A DNA stretch of 36,069 nucleotides from Alphaproteobacteria bacterium (GTDB taxonomy: Bacteria; Pseudomonadota; Alphaproteobacteria; Rhizobiales; OSC116): the NCBI GenBank assembly GCA_002400495.2, contig NVQL02000064.1, positions 1-36,069 on the forward strand, in the 5' to 3' direction. Below are positions 7,754 through 15,446 of the stretch, in pieces (position 1 is the first letter of the stretch; the number at the start of each line of letters is the position of its first letter). Under the pieces are notes generated by a model. It was not told where the DNA came from and did not search any database. It was given only the letters and a program-made list of their open reading frames with translations. Made by a program: the position numbers and the translations under genes.

Positions 7754-8505
7754 TAAACCATACCTCGCCCACCACTCACCACCAAGTTCTGTGCGGTGAT
7801 GAACTTGGCATCATCAGAGGCCAAAAACAGAATCGCAGCGGCAATATCTTCAGGCTCACCGTAACGACCCATTGGAATTGTCGAAAGCACACGTGCAGTT
7901 GTCTCAGGCGGGTGTCTCTCCGTCGCTGGCGTGCGGATTGGGCCAGGCGATACAGCATTCACAGTAACTCCATTCTTGGCAACTTCAATGGCAAGCACGC
8001 GAGTAAACCCAACAACTCCAGCCTTGGCAGCCGCATAATCACAAAACGTTGGCGTAGGCATAAGGAAGGCCACAGATGCTATATTGACCACTCGGCCTTT
8101 ACCACGATCCTTCATACCAGGCACAATCTGCCGACTAATCATCATCATTGAAAAAAGAGAAATATCAATCACTTCGGCCCAATCGTCAGGATTGCTCTCA
8201 CAAAACTCACCGCCACCTTTTACAGCAGAAGACCGCCCAACTCCATTTACCAACACATCAGTTGGCCCTTGTGCACGTTCTATCTGCAGCATGGTATCAA
8301 TAACTGCCTGACGGTCAGTCACATCCAACACCCATCCTTTTGCTACACCACCAGCTGCTTTAATGGCCTCGACAGTGTCGTTAACTCCAGGTGACACATC
8401 CACACAAGCAACCGTGGCACCTTCGGCTGCAAGCCTTAAAGCAGTTGCACGGCAAATCCCCGAAGCAGCTGCTGTAATAATTATATTCTGTCCTGAAAAG
8501 CGCAT
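7753..8505 (-). CDS. Short-chain dehydrogenase/reductase with altered cofactor motif
   Basis: A 250-residue classical SDR. The catalytic Ser144 (VVNIASVA), Tyr157 and Lys161 (YAAAK) are present, as is the PG motif (AVSPGPIRTP). The glycine-rich nucleotide motif, normally TGxxxGxG, reads TAAASGIC at residues 11-18, so two of the three glycines are replaced, and NNAG is replaced by VNGVG. The protein otherwise looks intact and expressed: GAGAGG precedes the ATG and the gene heads a five-gene operon with overlapping ends. It presumably oxidises a secondary alcohol to the ketone used by the crotonase two genes downstream. The altered motif may change cofactor affinity or preference. Confidence 0.86.
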   Translation of the reverse strand: MRFSGQNIIITAAASGICRATALRLAAEGATVACVDVSPGVNDTVEAIKAAGGVAKGWVLDVTDRQAVIDTMLQIERAQGPTDVLVNGVGRSSAVKGGGEFCESNPDDWAEVIDISLFSMMMISRQIVPGMKDRGKGRVVNIASVAFLMPTPTFCDYAAAKAGVVGFTRVLAIEVAKNGVTVNAVSPGPIRTPATERHPPETTARVLSTIPMGRYGEPEDIAAAILFLASDDAKFITAQNLVVSGGRGMV

Positions 8506-8778
8506 GATATTTTCCTCTCACATGTATTTAATGTACTTTTCCAGACATGAGCCATGCCTGTCCAGAAAGTAATTCCTCTTTCGTCCTACGTCCTAGAGAC
8601 AGGCGACAAAGGGTCAAATTCATGTGCAACAAACGTGTTTTTATTTTAAAATCCAAAATATTTACGCTGATTTATATTATATTTGACGCCGCATAGTCAG
8701 GGATAGCACCAATTAGGTACTACTCTAAGATTTTATTCTTGTGTCACCCGACATTAATTAGGCCAATCCTTTAATTGG

Positions 8779-8796
8779 TGAGTCTCAGACAATCAC
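8779..8796 (+). promoter_or_regulatory. Shared operator-like motif, site F
   Basis: Reads TGAGTCTCAGACAATCAC; with the next two bases (TC), 17 of 19 bases from 8780 match 23452-23470 upstream of the ThDP-enzyme gene. It lies 274 bp upstream of the SDR operon start and 340 bp upstream of the MFS start, further than the other sites, so its target is unclear. Confidence 0.4.
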
Positions 8797-8951
8797 TCCG
8801 ACCGTTAACGTGGTAGATTACTTAAAATGTTCTTTTGTCTCATATCATTCTAAAGACAATCAAATTCAATTATGCTCTAGAAAAGTCATCCTTGAAAAAT
8901 AGAAGATCAAAAACTTGTTCAATGGGTGAATAAGAGCTAATTGAGCATATT

Positions 8952-9008
8952 CGCATCCTTCATCCATATCCCTCTCCCTAAATTTTGGATGAAGGAATGC
9001 GATTTTTT
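8952..9008 (+). terminator. Rho-independent terminator-like hairpin in a divergent intergenic region
   Basis: The left arm CGCATCCTTCATCCA (8952-8966) pairs with TGGATGAAGGAATGCG (8986-9001) with one bulged base. It is followed by a run of six T at 9003-9008. It is oriented for plus-strand transcription but there is no plus-strand gene upstream; the MFS gene starts 127 bp downstream. It could end a small RNA or attenuate the MFS transcript. Confidence 0.6.
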
Positions 9009-9135
9009 GATAAAAAGTCTCGTATTTAAATTTCCGACAACCTTAGCTAACGTTTCTGGGTGACTGTAAAAGGAAAGACGAATAGCGCTTACCCTCACCA
9101 TAGACGTTTAGACATTAATTTTGAGAGGCAATAAG

Positions 9136-10332
9136 ATGAATGCTGGGGCAACAGATATAAAAACTAAAAACAATCAAATACGCAATATAACACTCCTACT
9201 CTTAAGCACCCTTACTATAATGTCTGGAACAGTTGTCTCTCCTGCTTTACCGGGAATGGTCTCCTACTTTGGTGATGCAAAACATGCCAATTTGCTGGCA
9301 CAGTTGGTTGTGACCATTCCTGCAATAATCATCGCAGTTTCTGCACCATTTATTGGTATCTTGACCGATCGGATTGGGCGCAGGAGTACGTTATTGACTG
9401 GTGTTTTAATTTATGGTTTGGCTGGTGCCGGTGGGTTATTTCTAGATACAATCCCAGCCTTGTTATTCAGTCGAGCTGTATTGGGTATTGCAGTCGCAGG
9501 GATCATGGTTACTACCACGGCACTGGTTGGCGACTATTTCGATGGGCATCGCAGAATTGCTTTCATGGGTTATCGATCCACAGCGGTCAGTGTTGGCGGA
9601 CTCTTATTCTTACTAGGAGGTGGTCTGCTTGCTGAATGGAGTTGGCGTGCCCCGTTTGCCATTTATCTATTAGCACTGCCACTACTGCCCTTAGCAATCC
9701 TAACCATTACAGAACCTAGCACCGAGCATATCGACACCAAAAAATCTGACCTCACACACTCAGTTTTTCAAGAACATCTGCGTCATATCCATTTATATAT
9801 TATTGGAATGGTTCACTTCATCGCCTTTTATTTTGTGTTTCTACAAATTCCTTTTCTTATGATTGAGATTGGTGAGACTTCATCCACTAAGCTTGGAATC
9901 GTACTGGGTATGGTGACAGCATTTAGTGCACTTTTTTCAGCTATTTTTGCGTATGCGAGAGAACGCTTCTCTGGTGAATTAGTGTTTAGCATCGCATTTA
10001 TTTTCATTGCAGCAGGATATTTTTCTGTATCGGCTGCACAAACGTTGACCATTCTAATCCTGTCAATGTCTCTAGTTGGTATAGGGTCTGGCTTGTTGCT
10101 CCCTAACATAACTGCTAGTGCAATTTCTAGAGCTACCCCAAGCATGCGAGGGCGTGTTGCCGGCATGATGAGTGCTAGTGTTTTTACTGGGCAATTTCTC
10201 TCACCATTGGTTACGTTTCCTTTGGTTTCAAGATACGATGGGAAAACGACATTTGTTATTTTGGGATTAGTGTATGTTGTAGGTAGTGTTGTCATGACAG
10301 TCATGGCTCTGCGACGAAAATCCAAGGCCTAG
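9136..10332 (+). CDS. Major facilitator superfamily transporter (Bcr/CflA-like exporter)
   Basis: A 398-residue, twelve-helix MFS protein in the inner membrane. The loop 2-3 signature is present (GILTDRIGRRSTLL, motif A), as is the drug-antiporter-type sequence early in helix 5 and a repeat-half equivalent (SMRGRVAGMMSASVFTGQ). The ATG at 9136 was chosen because GAGAGG lies seven bases upstream; a TTG at 9121 is in frame but lacks a site. It probably exports a toxic pathway intermediate or an unrelated drug-like compound, or imports a substrate; direction cannot be told from sequence. It stands between the SDR operon and a TRAP binding-protein gene, 239 bp before the latter. Confidence 0.87.
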   Translation: MNAGATDIKTKNNQIRNITLLLLSTLTIMSGTVVSPALPGMVSYFGDAKHANLLAQLVVTIPAIIIAVSAPFIGILTDRIGRRSTLLTGVLIYGLAGAGGLFLDTIPALLFSRAVLGIAVAGIMVTTTALVGDYFDGHRRIAFMGYRSTAVSVGGLLFLLGGGLLAEWSWRAPFAIYLLALPLLPLAILTITEPSTEHIDTKKSDLTHSVFQEHLRHIHLYIIGMVHFIAFYFVFLQIPFLMIEIGETSSTKLGIVLGMVTAFSALFSAIFAYARERFSGELVFSIAFIFIAAGYFSVSAAQTLTILILSMSLVGIGSGLLLPNITASAISRATPSMRGRVAGMMSASVFTGQFLSPLVTFPLVSRYDGKTTFVILGLVYVVGSVVMTVMALRRKSKA

Positions 10333-10471
10333 TATATTCTGTTCAAACACAAATACTTATTCCTCGACCCCATCCAGCTTTCCTGAAAGACCCTACCAAC
10401 GGATTTTGCCTCTACTAATAATTAAAGCAATTCTGGAATCACGTTCTGTCATTGAATTTGAGGTTTCTAAT

Positions 10472-10523
10472 CAGATCACTGACAGACTGTGATTTGATCT
10501 GCCACAGTCAAGTCAGCACAGTC
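10472..10523 (+). promoter_or_regulatory. Cluster of CACAGTC repeats and inverted repeat upstream of the first DctP gene
   Basis: CAGATCA (10472-10478) and TGATCTG (10495-10501) form a perfect 7-bp inverted repeat. Overlapping it are three copies of one heptamer: GACTGTG (inverted, 10485-10491), CACAGTC (10503-10509) and CACAGTC (10517-10523). The two direct copies are 14 bp apart. The cluster ends 48 bp before the DctP start codon, near a possible -10 TATTAT around 10536, so an activator or repressor site is likely. It differs from the shared 18-bp motif. Confidence 0.45.
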
Positions 10524-10571
10524 GATCCGTGATCTATTATACGAGCAAAATAATTTTAATGGAGGGAAATT

Positions 10572-11567
10572 ATGAATTTCAAGAAAAAACTAATGCTAAG
10601 TCTGACCGCTTTACTGGTCTCTGGCGTTGCAAATGCGGCAGAACCACAGATATTGAGTTTTTCTGTCAATGTGCCAGGTAAAAGCTCAACCGTACAGGAC
10701 TTCCTGATTCCATGGGCAGAAAAAGTAAGTAATGCTTCAGGCGGTACAATCAAAATGAAAGTCTATCCAGATGGGATCCTTTCAAATATAGGCAATACTA
10801 TTGAACGCGTCGCGTCTGGTGTTGCAGATATTGGATGGGACAACCCGCTCGCTTATGGAAAACAGTATGAAAAGATCGGCGTCATTGGTTTGCCTGGATT
10901 ATTTCAAGATCCGGTTAAAGCAAGTGCTGCATTGTGGAAGGGGTACGACACTGGCCTTTTTTCAGATAATCTCGACAACGTGAAAGTATTAATGCTTTAT
11001 ACAGGCCCGCCGATGGGGATGTTTTTACGTGAAAAACCAGAAAAACCAACAAGCCTCGAAAGTCGCGGTATGTTGGTCGGTTCAAAAGGTCGAGCAATGT
11101 TAATGCGCGGTGTTGGCGGCCGTCCAATCTCGTTATCCCCTCCAGAATACTACCAGGCGATCCAAAAGGGCGTTGCTGAAGGTGCATTGACGGCTATGAT
11201 CGCTGTGGTCAGCGTAAAGATTGATGAACTTTTAAACTATTACCTTCGCGGACCATTCGGAGGCGGCGCAACCATCATCGTCATGAACAAGAACGTATAC
11301 GCTGGTCTACCACCGGAAGCTAAGGCTGCGATTGATGCCTCCAGTTATGAGTTGGGTTCCCGCGAAATTGCTGAATTCAACATGAAATATGAAGAAAGCC
11401 AATGGGAACGACTCGCAAAAGTTGAAGGCAACATCGTCGAGACTGTGAGTGTGGAAGACTACCCACTTTGGCAGTCAGCATTTGATGCCGTAAGTGACGA
11501 ATGGGTGTCGAATACTGAAAATGGTGCGCAGATTTTGGATACATTCCGAACAATTTTAAATAAATAA
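10572..11567 (+). CDS. TRAP transporter periplasmic solute-binding protein (DctP family), copy 1
   Basis: A 331-residue secreted protein. Residues 1-22 are a Sec signal peptide (KKK, hydrophobic core, GVANA-A cleavage). The mature part has TRAP-family landmarks: a GGTIKMKVYPDGIL strand, VASGVADIGW, GLPGLF, GSKGRAMLMRGVGGRPISLS (ligand-carboxylate Arg region), a PPEYYQAIQKGVAEGAL helix and GPFGGGATIIVMNKNVYAGLP. TGGAGGGAAATT precedes the ATG. Unlike the two other DctP proteins here it has no cysteine pair. No permease gene is adjacent; it presumably delivers ligand to the fused permease at 1205-3142. Followed by a strong terminator. Confidence 0.92.
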   Translation: MNFKKKLMLSLTALLVSGVANAAEPQILSFSVNVPGKSSTVQDFLIPWAEKVSNASGGTIKMKVYPDGILSNIGNTIERVASGVADIGWDNPLAYGKQYEKIGVIGLPGLFQDPVKASAALWKGYDTGLFSDNLDNVKVLMLYTGPPMGMFLREKPEKPTSLESRGMLVGSKGRAMLMRGVGGRPISLSPPEYYQAIQKGVAEGALTAMIAVVSVKIDELLNYYLRGPFGGGATIIVMNKNVYAGLPPEAKAAIDASSYELGSREIAEFNMKYEESQWERLAKVEGNIVETVSVEDYPLWQSAFDAVSDEWVSNTENGAQILDTFRTILNK

Positions 11568-11574
11568 GAAATTG

Positions 11575-11611
11575 GTCAGTCGACATTAGTTTTCTGTCGA
11601 CTGACATTTTT
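11575..11611 (+). terminator. Rho-independent terminator after DctP copy 1
   Basis: A perfect 11-bp stem, GTCAGTCGACA (11575-11585) with TGTCGACTGAC (11595-11605), a 9-base loop, and TTTTT at 11607-11611, beginning 7 bp after the DctP stop. Confidence 0.85.
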
Positions 11612-11685
11612 ACATCAACTTATTCGATGTTGCCCCCTTCACAGGCACCACCCACATTTCCCTTTGAAAGAAAGTAGATAATTAC

Positions 11686-12447
11686 ATGAATAACTCTAAT
11701 TCAAGCACCACAAAGCCGAACAATGAAGCCCCATCGTTTCCATCATATACCGAAGCGTATTCCGTTGATCCAACCTTTGCTTCTGATTTCGCCAAACTCG
11801 AAATCGCCACCCAGCGTCGTGGCGCTCTAACTAAAAAAATGCGTGCATTGGTTGGATTGGCGCTGAGCTCATCTATTGGGTTGATGGATCGTGAAGCAAT
11901 TCGCTTTTATGCTCGCAAGGCGATAGAGAATGAAGCAACACATGGCGAGATTATTGACACACTTCGTTTGACTTCGGTACTGGGCGTTCACGGCTACGTC
12001 ATGGGGGTAGAAAGTTTTCTTGAACTTTACAGCCTTGATGACATCAAACAGGAAGGTGGAGAAGACCTTAAAAGACGCGCTTTGGCTGCTCGTACGGAGT
12101 TTGAACGGCTTAGGGGCTATTGGGTAGACGCATGGGAGCGAGCCTCATGGATGGGCCCTGAGTTTGTTGAGGCATATGCTAGCTATTCATCGCGTCCTCA
12201 TCTGGACCAAAATTTGGCAAAGAAGGACCGCGAAATTATTTACACAGCGATTGATTTTTTTCCAACAATGCAAGCTGGGCCGGGCGGCAAAGGTCATATG
12301 ACTCAGGCGATTGCGCATGGTGCGACAAAAGATGAGATCCTTGAAGTTCTAGAAATGGTAGCAACTTTTGGCTTCCTGTCTTCTTCGGTCGGATTGCCTA
12401 TCGCGGCAGAAGAATGGGAACGCGCCCAAAAAATCACCGAGAAATAA
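11686..12447 (+). CDS. Two-domain carboxymuconolactone decarboxylase (CMD) family protein, Cys-free
   Basis: A 253-residue protein made of two tandem CMD-like helical domains, roughly residues 20-125 and 140-250. Recognisable are KKMRALVGLALSSS, the EIIDTLRLTSVLGVHGYVMG helix pair of the first domain and the equivalent DEILEVLEMVATFGFLSSSV of the second. It has no cysteine, so it is not an AhpD-type CxxC peroxidase. PcaC-type members decarboxylate 4-carboxymuconolactone, but many of the family are uncharacterised. The ribosome site is weak (GAAAG). It lies 75 bp before a paralogue, after the DctP terminator, so the pair form their own unit. Confidence 0.8.
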   Translation: MNNSNSSTTKPNNEAPSFPSYTEAYSVDPTFASDFAKLEIATQRRGALTKKMRALVGLALSSSIGLMDREAIRFYARKAIENEATHGEIIDTLRLTSVLGVHGYVMGVESFLELYSLDDIKQEGGEDLKRRALAARTEFERLRGYWVDAWERASWMGPEFVEAYASYSSRPHLDQNLAKKDREIIYTAIDFFPTMQAGPGGKGHMTQAIAHGATKDEILEVLEMVATFGFLSSSVGLPIAAEEWERAQKITEK

Positions 12448-12522
12448 TTCATTCGAAACAACAATCAGCCACGCGAACGCTAGCATTTCCATGACTATTA
12501 CTCAAATAAGAAGGCTAATATT

Positions 12523-13299
12523 ATGACTAAAAACAACAATAACAGATCCGATGAGATTGTAGAAGAACTGACCAAAGTGTTTGGAAGCACCGATCCGTCC
12601 TTTGAGGCAATTTCAGATTTAGACCCTGAAATTGCAGAAGCATTTCTTGAATTAAATGATGCGACAAAAAAGCGGGGCGCGCTCGAACCAAAATACAGAG
12701 CGCTTATCAAGCTTGCCCTTAGCGCGACACCAACTCATCTGAAATCTCATTTTACTCGTCTTCATATCGTAGAAGCACTTAAATTGGGAGCAACCACAGA
12801 AGAAATCTGCGAAGTTCTTGAAATTACATCCGTACTTGGTATCCATGGTTTTATTCCAGGAACATTCATGGTTTTGGATATCTTTGGTGGGCTAGAAAAA
12901 ATTCGTGAAAATTTGGGCGAAGATGGTGCTCGCCGCGCCAATCAAGCTATGGAAACTTTCAAGACAGAACGCGGAGAAGTTGGGGATGTCTGGGAGGCAA
13001 ACTGTTTACTTGCTCCAGACTTTGTAGCTGCCTACGCAAAATATTCTGGCGTTCCGTGGAAAAGTACAGCGCTGCCAGGCAAGATCAAAGAGTTTTTGTA
13101 TGTCACGATTGATTTATCACCGACACATGTTGATATTGGGGGAGCAACACATCATGCAAGGGTTGCTGTTGATAAGTTCGGAGCAACGTTTGATGAAATG
13201 ATGGAAGTGCTAGAGATTATAGGGATGGTTGGTTTCCAAACCCAGATGATGGCTCTTCCCATTCTCAAAGAAGAATTAAAACGTATTCAAGAAATTTAA
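12523..13299 (+). CDS. Two-domain CMD-family protein, paralogue 2
   Basis: A 258-residue paralogue of the preceding gene. The first domain has KYRALIKLALSATPTHLKSH, TEEICEVLEITSVLGIHGFI and a GGLEKIRENLGEDGARRA linker. The second has KIKEFLYVTIDLSPTHVDIG, HHARVAVDKFGATFDEMMEV and FQTQMMALPILKEELKRI. It is closer to the protein at 14642-15394 and to the left-edge fragment (shared MLALPILKEEL-type ending) than to its neighbour. No CxxC is present, which argues against a thiol-redox role. AGAAGG lies eight bases before the ATG. Function in the pathway is unknown; a lactone decarboxylase or isomerase step on a ring-cleavage product is the natural guess. Confidence 0.8.
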   Translation: MTKNNNNRSDEIVEELTKVFGSTDPSFEAISDLDPEIAEAFLELNDATKKRGALEPKYRALIKLALSATPTHLKSHFTRLHIVEALKLGATTEEICEVLEITSVLGIHGFIPGTFMVLDIFGGLEKIRENLGEDGARRANQAMETFKTERGEVGDVWEANCLLAPDFVAAYAKYSGVPWKSTALPGKIKEFLYVTIDLSPTHVDIGGATHHARVAVDKFGATFDEMMEVLEIIGMVGFQTQMMALPILKEELKRIQEI

Positions 13300-13353
13300 T
13301 TCTAAGATCAATACTAAGAAAGCAACTAACAGGCGAGAACTAGAAAAATGGAG

Positions 13354-13384
13354 GCGGCCAACTATATTGTTGAGCCGCTTTCTT
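13354..13384 (+). terminator. Hairpin between convergent CMD and AraC genes
   Basis: GCGGCCAAC (13354-13362) pairs with GTTG-A-GCCGC (13369-13378, one bulged A) around a TATATT loop, followed by TTTCTT. It lies between the stop of the CMD gene and the stop of the convergent AraC gene. On the minus strand the hairpin is followed by CTCCATTTTT, so it may serve both directions. Confidence 0.5.
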
Positions 13385-13392
13385 CAATTAGT

Positions 13393-14418
13393 TTAGGCGT
13401 TGCCATTGGCTAAGAGTTCATTACGTTCAATGACACTTTGACGATACTCTCGTGCACTCATACCAAAATGTTTTCGGAAGCTACGCGAAAAATGGGATGC
13501 ATCATTAAAGCCCCAATTATAAGCAATTTGACTAATTCCACCCGAGCGGTCCGTTTTTGCAATATCTTTACGACATCGCTCAAGGCGTTCTTTGAGGACA
13601 TATTGCATCATAGTTGTATTGTTTTGTAAAAATATTTTATGCAAATAGCTGACAGTGATACCCATAGCCTCGGACGCAACTACCGGACTTAGATTTGGAT
13701 CGGAAATGTTTTCATTGATAAATACTCTTATCCTCTGCAACGTCGCGGCCACACCATATGTGGGTGCACAAGCATTAGCTTCAGAACTGTCATAAAGCGT
13801 TGCCACTAAAAGGTTTATCGCGGCTTCTGCCATTCCATCGCGGACAGCTTGCGGAGCATTTCGCCGCGTTCCCAGGATGCCGCGCATGAGTCCAGAAAGT
13901 AATTCAATGTTACTGGTATCATATTCAATAGCTTCATCTATATGCAATTGGAGGTTAGTAACTCGTTTTTGAAGTTCTAACCGCGGCAAAGCAAGAACGA
14001 GGCTTTCACTTTTATCATCAAAATCAAGTTCGTAAGGTTCTCGTGCTTCATAAAGAAACATTGAACCTTTGGCGATGGTAACTTCTCGACGTCCATTATA
14101 CCGCGCACCATTATTTTTCAATTGCAAATTGACAAAAATCAAGTCTTCATCAGACCTCTCACGCACCGCTCGGTGCGGTGTTTCAATATTAACACCGTGA
14201 ATTGTACATAGGCCCAGATGGCGCGTCTCCATACGACCAACAAAATTCGAAGTTCCACAGATGACGTCAAGACCACTAAGTTCGTCAACTTGATTTCGCC
14301 AATATTTAAGACGCTCATTTGGTGCAACTCTGTTGCTGTTGATGGATCCAACAACTGTTTTCGAGAATGCTGCAGACGAAGCGTCACCACAAACAGAATT
14401 AAATAATATCTGTGCCAT
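13393..14418 (-). CDS. AraC/XylS-family transcriptional regulator
   Basis: A 341-residue regulator. The N-terminal half (about 1-220) is an AraC-binding-like domain typical of the NahR/FeaR-like group (DLIFVNLQLKNNGARYNGRR, GSMFLYEAREPYELDFDD), likely sensing an aromatic or organic acid. The C-terminal 100 residues carry two helix-turn-helix motifs: SPVVASEAMGITVSYLHKIF and ISQIAYNWGFNDASHFSRSF, with the classic FRKHFGMSAREYR ending. GGGAGAAG precedes the ATG. A promoter (14458-14486) and a shared-motif copy (14509-14526) lie upstream, in the arrangement expected for autoregulation. A decayed paralogue with the same upstream motif lies at 3316-3630, next to the TRAP operon. It is the best candidate for the regulator reading the shared motif; this is inference. 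Confidence 0.93.
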   Translation of the reverse strand: MAQILFNSVCGDASSAAFSKTVVGSINSNRVAPNERLKYWRNQVDELSGLDVICGTSNFVGRMETRHLGLCTIHGVNIETPHRAVRERSDEDLIFVNLQLKNNGARYNGRREVTIAKGSMFLYEAREPYELDFDDKSESLVLALPRLELQKRVTNLQLHIDEAIEYDTSNIELLSGLMRGILGTRRNAPQAVRDGMAEAAINLLVATLYDSSEANACAPTYGVAATLQRIRVFINENISDPNLSPVVASEAMGITVSYLHKIFLQNNTTMMQYVLKERLERCRKDIAKTDRSGGISQIAYNWGFNDASHFSRSFRKHFGMSAREYRQSVIERNELLANGNA

Positions 14419-14457
14419 AAATTCTTCTCCCTTATTCTAGATGATAGAACATGCGAC

Positions 14458-14486
14458 AATTTAACGCAAGATAGACATCTTGACAA
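14458..14486 (-). promoter_or_regulatory. Predicted sigma70 promoter of the AraC-family gene
   Basis: On the minus strand, TTGTCA (14486 to 14481), a 17-bp spacer and TAAATT (14463 to 14458), about 40 bp upstream of the ATG at 14418. Five of six -35 bases and four of six -10 bases match the consensus with ideal spacing. Confidence 0.55.
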
Positions 14487-14508
14487 ATAGTGAATTACAA
14501 TATTTAGG

Positions 14509-14526
14509 CGATTCCTAGACAAGACG
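14509..14526 (+). promoter_or_regulatory. Shared operator-like motif, site B (AraC gene upstream)
   Basis: Reads CGATTCCTAGACAAGACG, 13 of 18 matching site A at 3207-3224. It points away from the AraC gene, just as site A points away from the AraC pseudogene, so the two are homologous positions. It lies 22 bp upstream of the AraC -35 box. Confidence 0.45.
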
Positions 14527-14641
14527 AAAGGCACACCCTACATTATATCAATAGAATTGGCTCAGCTAGCAATTGGAATATATGGGTATTTTTCGGTTAG
14601 TTAGCTATTAAGCCAAAGCCATGTACGGCACCAATACATAA

Positions 14642-15394
14642 TTACATTCCTATTTTTTCCAGCTCTTCTTTTAGAATAGGTAGAGCCAACATATGTGTTT
14701 GCACACCAATCAAAGCAATCATTTGCAGGATTGAGGTGATTTCATCTTCACTTGCACCATGACTACGTGCTTTTTTCATATGAACGCGCGTGCCTTCCAT
14801 ATGTGTATGCTGTGGTAATAAGTCGATAGCTATGTAGATTAGCTCTTTCATCTTTGAACTCAAATGGCTCGTGTTCCATGGAACACCAGAAAACCCTGCA
14901 TAGGCTTCAACCAGTAATGGGACATGATAAGTTGCGGCTTGCCACGCGGGTGTCATTGGGCCGCGCTGAGCCTCAAAAGCAGCTTGAGAAGCTTCTGCCC
15001 GTTCACAGCGTTCAGGAGAAGCATTGCTGCGCATAGATTCAAGTCCACCTTCAGCATCAGTTAGGATCAACGCACCAGGAAGCGTTCCATGAACACCAAG
15101 TACTGAGGTAAGCTGAAGCACTTCGCGGATTTCACCCGATGTGGCACCTTCGCGCAATGCCGCGGCTATATAAGCTCTAACCATTTCAGCATTCAGATGA
15201 ACCACTGCCGAATTCAAAGCAAGATTAACCAAAGCTTGTTGTTTGGCGTCTAGTGCATTTGAATCTCGTACCGCTTCGGCCATAGTCGCAAATTCGACAC
15301 TTATGATTGGATCCATTTCAGCCATGATGGGCAAAGCCTCATGATTTATTCCCAGTGCAGCGGACAATCTATCCGCAAGGTTTGTCTCAGTCAT
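14642..15394 (-). CDS. Two-domain CMD-family protein, paralogue 3
   Basis: A 250-residue, two-domain CMD protein. The first domain has KQQALVNLALNSAVVHLNAE, SGEIREVLQLTSVLGVHGTL and the GGLESMR linker. The second has KMKELIYIAIDLLPQHTHME, a VHMKKARSHGASEDEI helix and the MLALPILKEELEKIGM ending. The start at 15394 was chosen because GAGGAG lies six bases upstream; the open frame extends to 15541 but those 49 residues have no family resemblance. Its last 33 codons are identical in DNA to the left-edge fragment (1-99). No cysteine motif is present. It is expressed from its own upstream region, which contains a palindrome and a motif copy (15447-15479). Confidence 0.82.
   Translation of the reverse strand: MTETNLADRLSAALGINHEALPIMAEMDPIISVEFATMAEAVRDSNALDAKQQALVNLALNSAVVHLNAEMVRAYIAAALREGATSGEIREVLQLTSVLGVHGTLPGALILTDAEGGLESMRSNASPERCERAEASQAAFEAQRGPMTPAWQAATYHVPLLVEAYAGFSGVPWNTSHLSSKMKELIYIAIDLLPQHTHMEGTRVHMKKARSHGASEDEITSILQMIALIGVQTHMLALPILKEELEKIGM
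14654..14752 (-). repeat. 99-bp perfect inverted repeat, copy 2 (partner 1-99)
   Basis: Identical to the reverse complement of 1-99 and located in the 3' end of the intact CMD gene. Identity breaks exactly at the last few codons on one side; the other limit lies outside the window. Confidence 0.95.
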
Positions 15395-15446
15395 AACATT
15401 CTCCTCGTTTACCATTAAAGTTCTTTGTAGCGTGAGTTGGAGTGTT

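Larger units (their letters stand above)
8506..9135. other. 630-bp divergent intergenic region with terminator-like hairpin and motif copy
   Basis: The region lies between the divergent SDR operon (minus) and the MFS gene (plus). It contains a copy of the shared motif (8779-8796), a 9-bp inverted pair CACCAATTA/TAATTGGTG (8707-8715 and 8772-8780) and a strong hairpin followed by a T-run on the plus strand (8952-9008). No credible protein-coding frame was found. A terminator with no gene before it suggests a small RNA or a regulated leader. Confidence 0.5.

Noticed and set aside
11686-13299. CMD proteins as AhpD-type alkylhydroperoxidases
   Set aside because: No CxxC motif in any of the complete two-domain paralogues.
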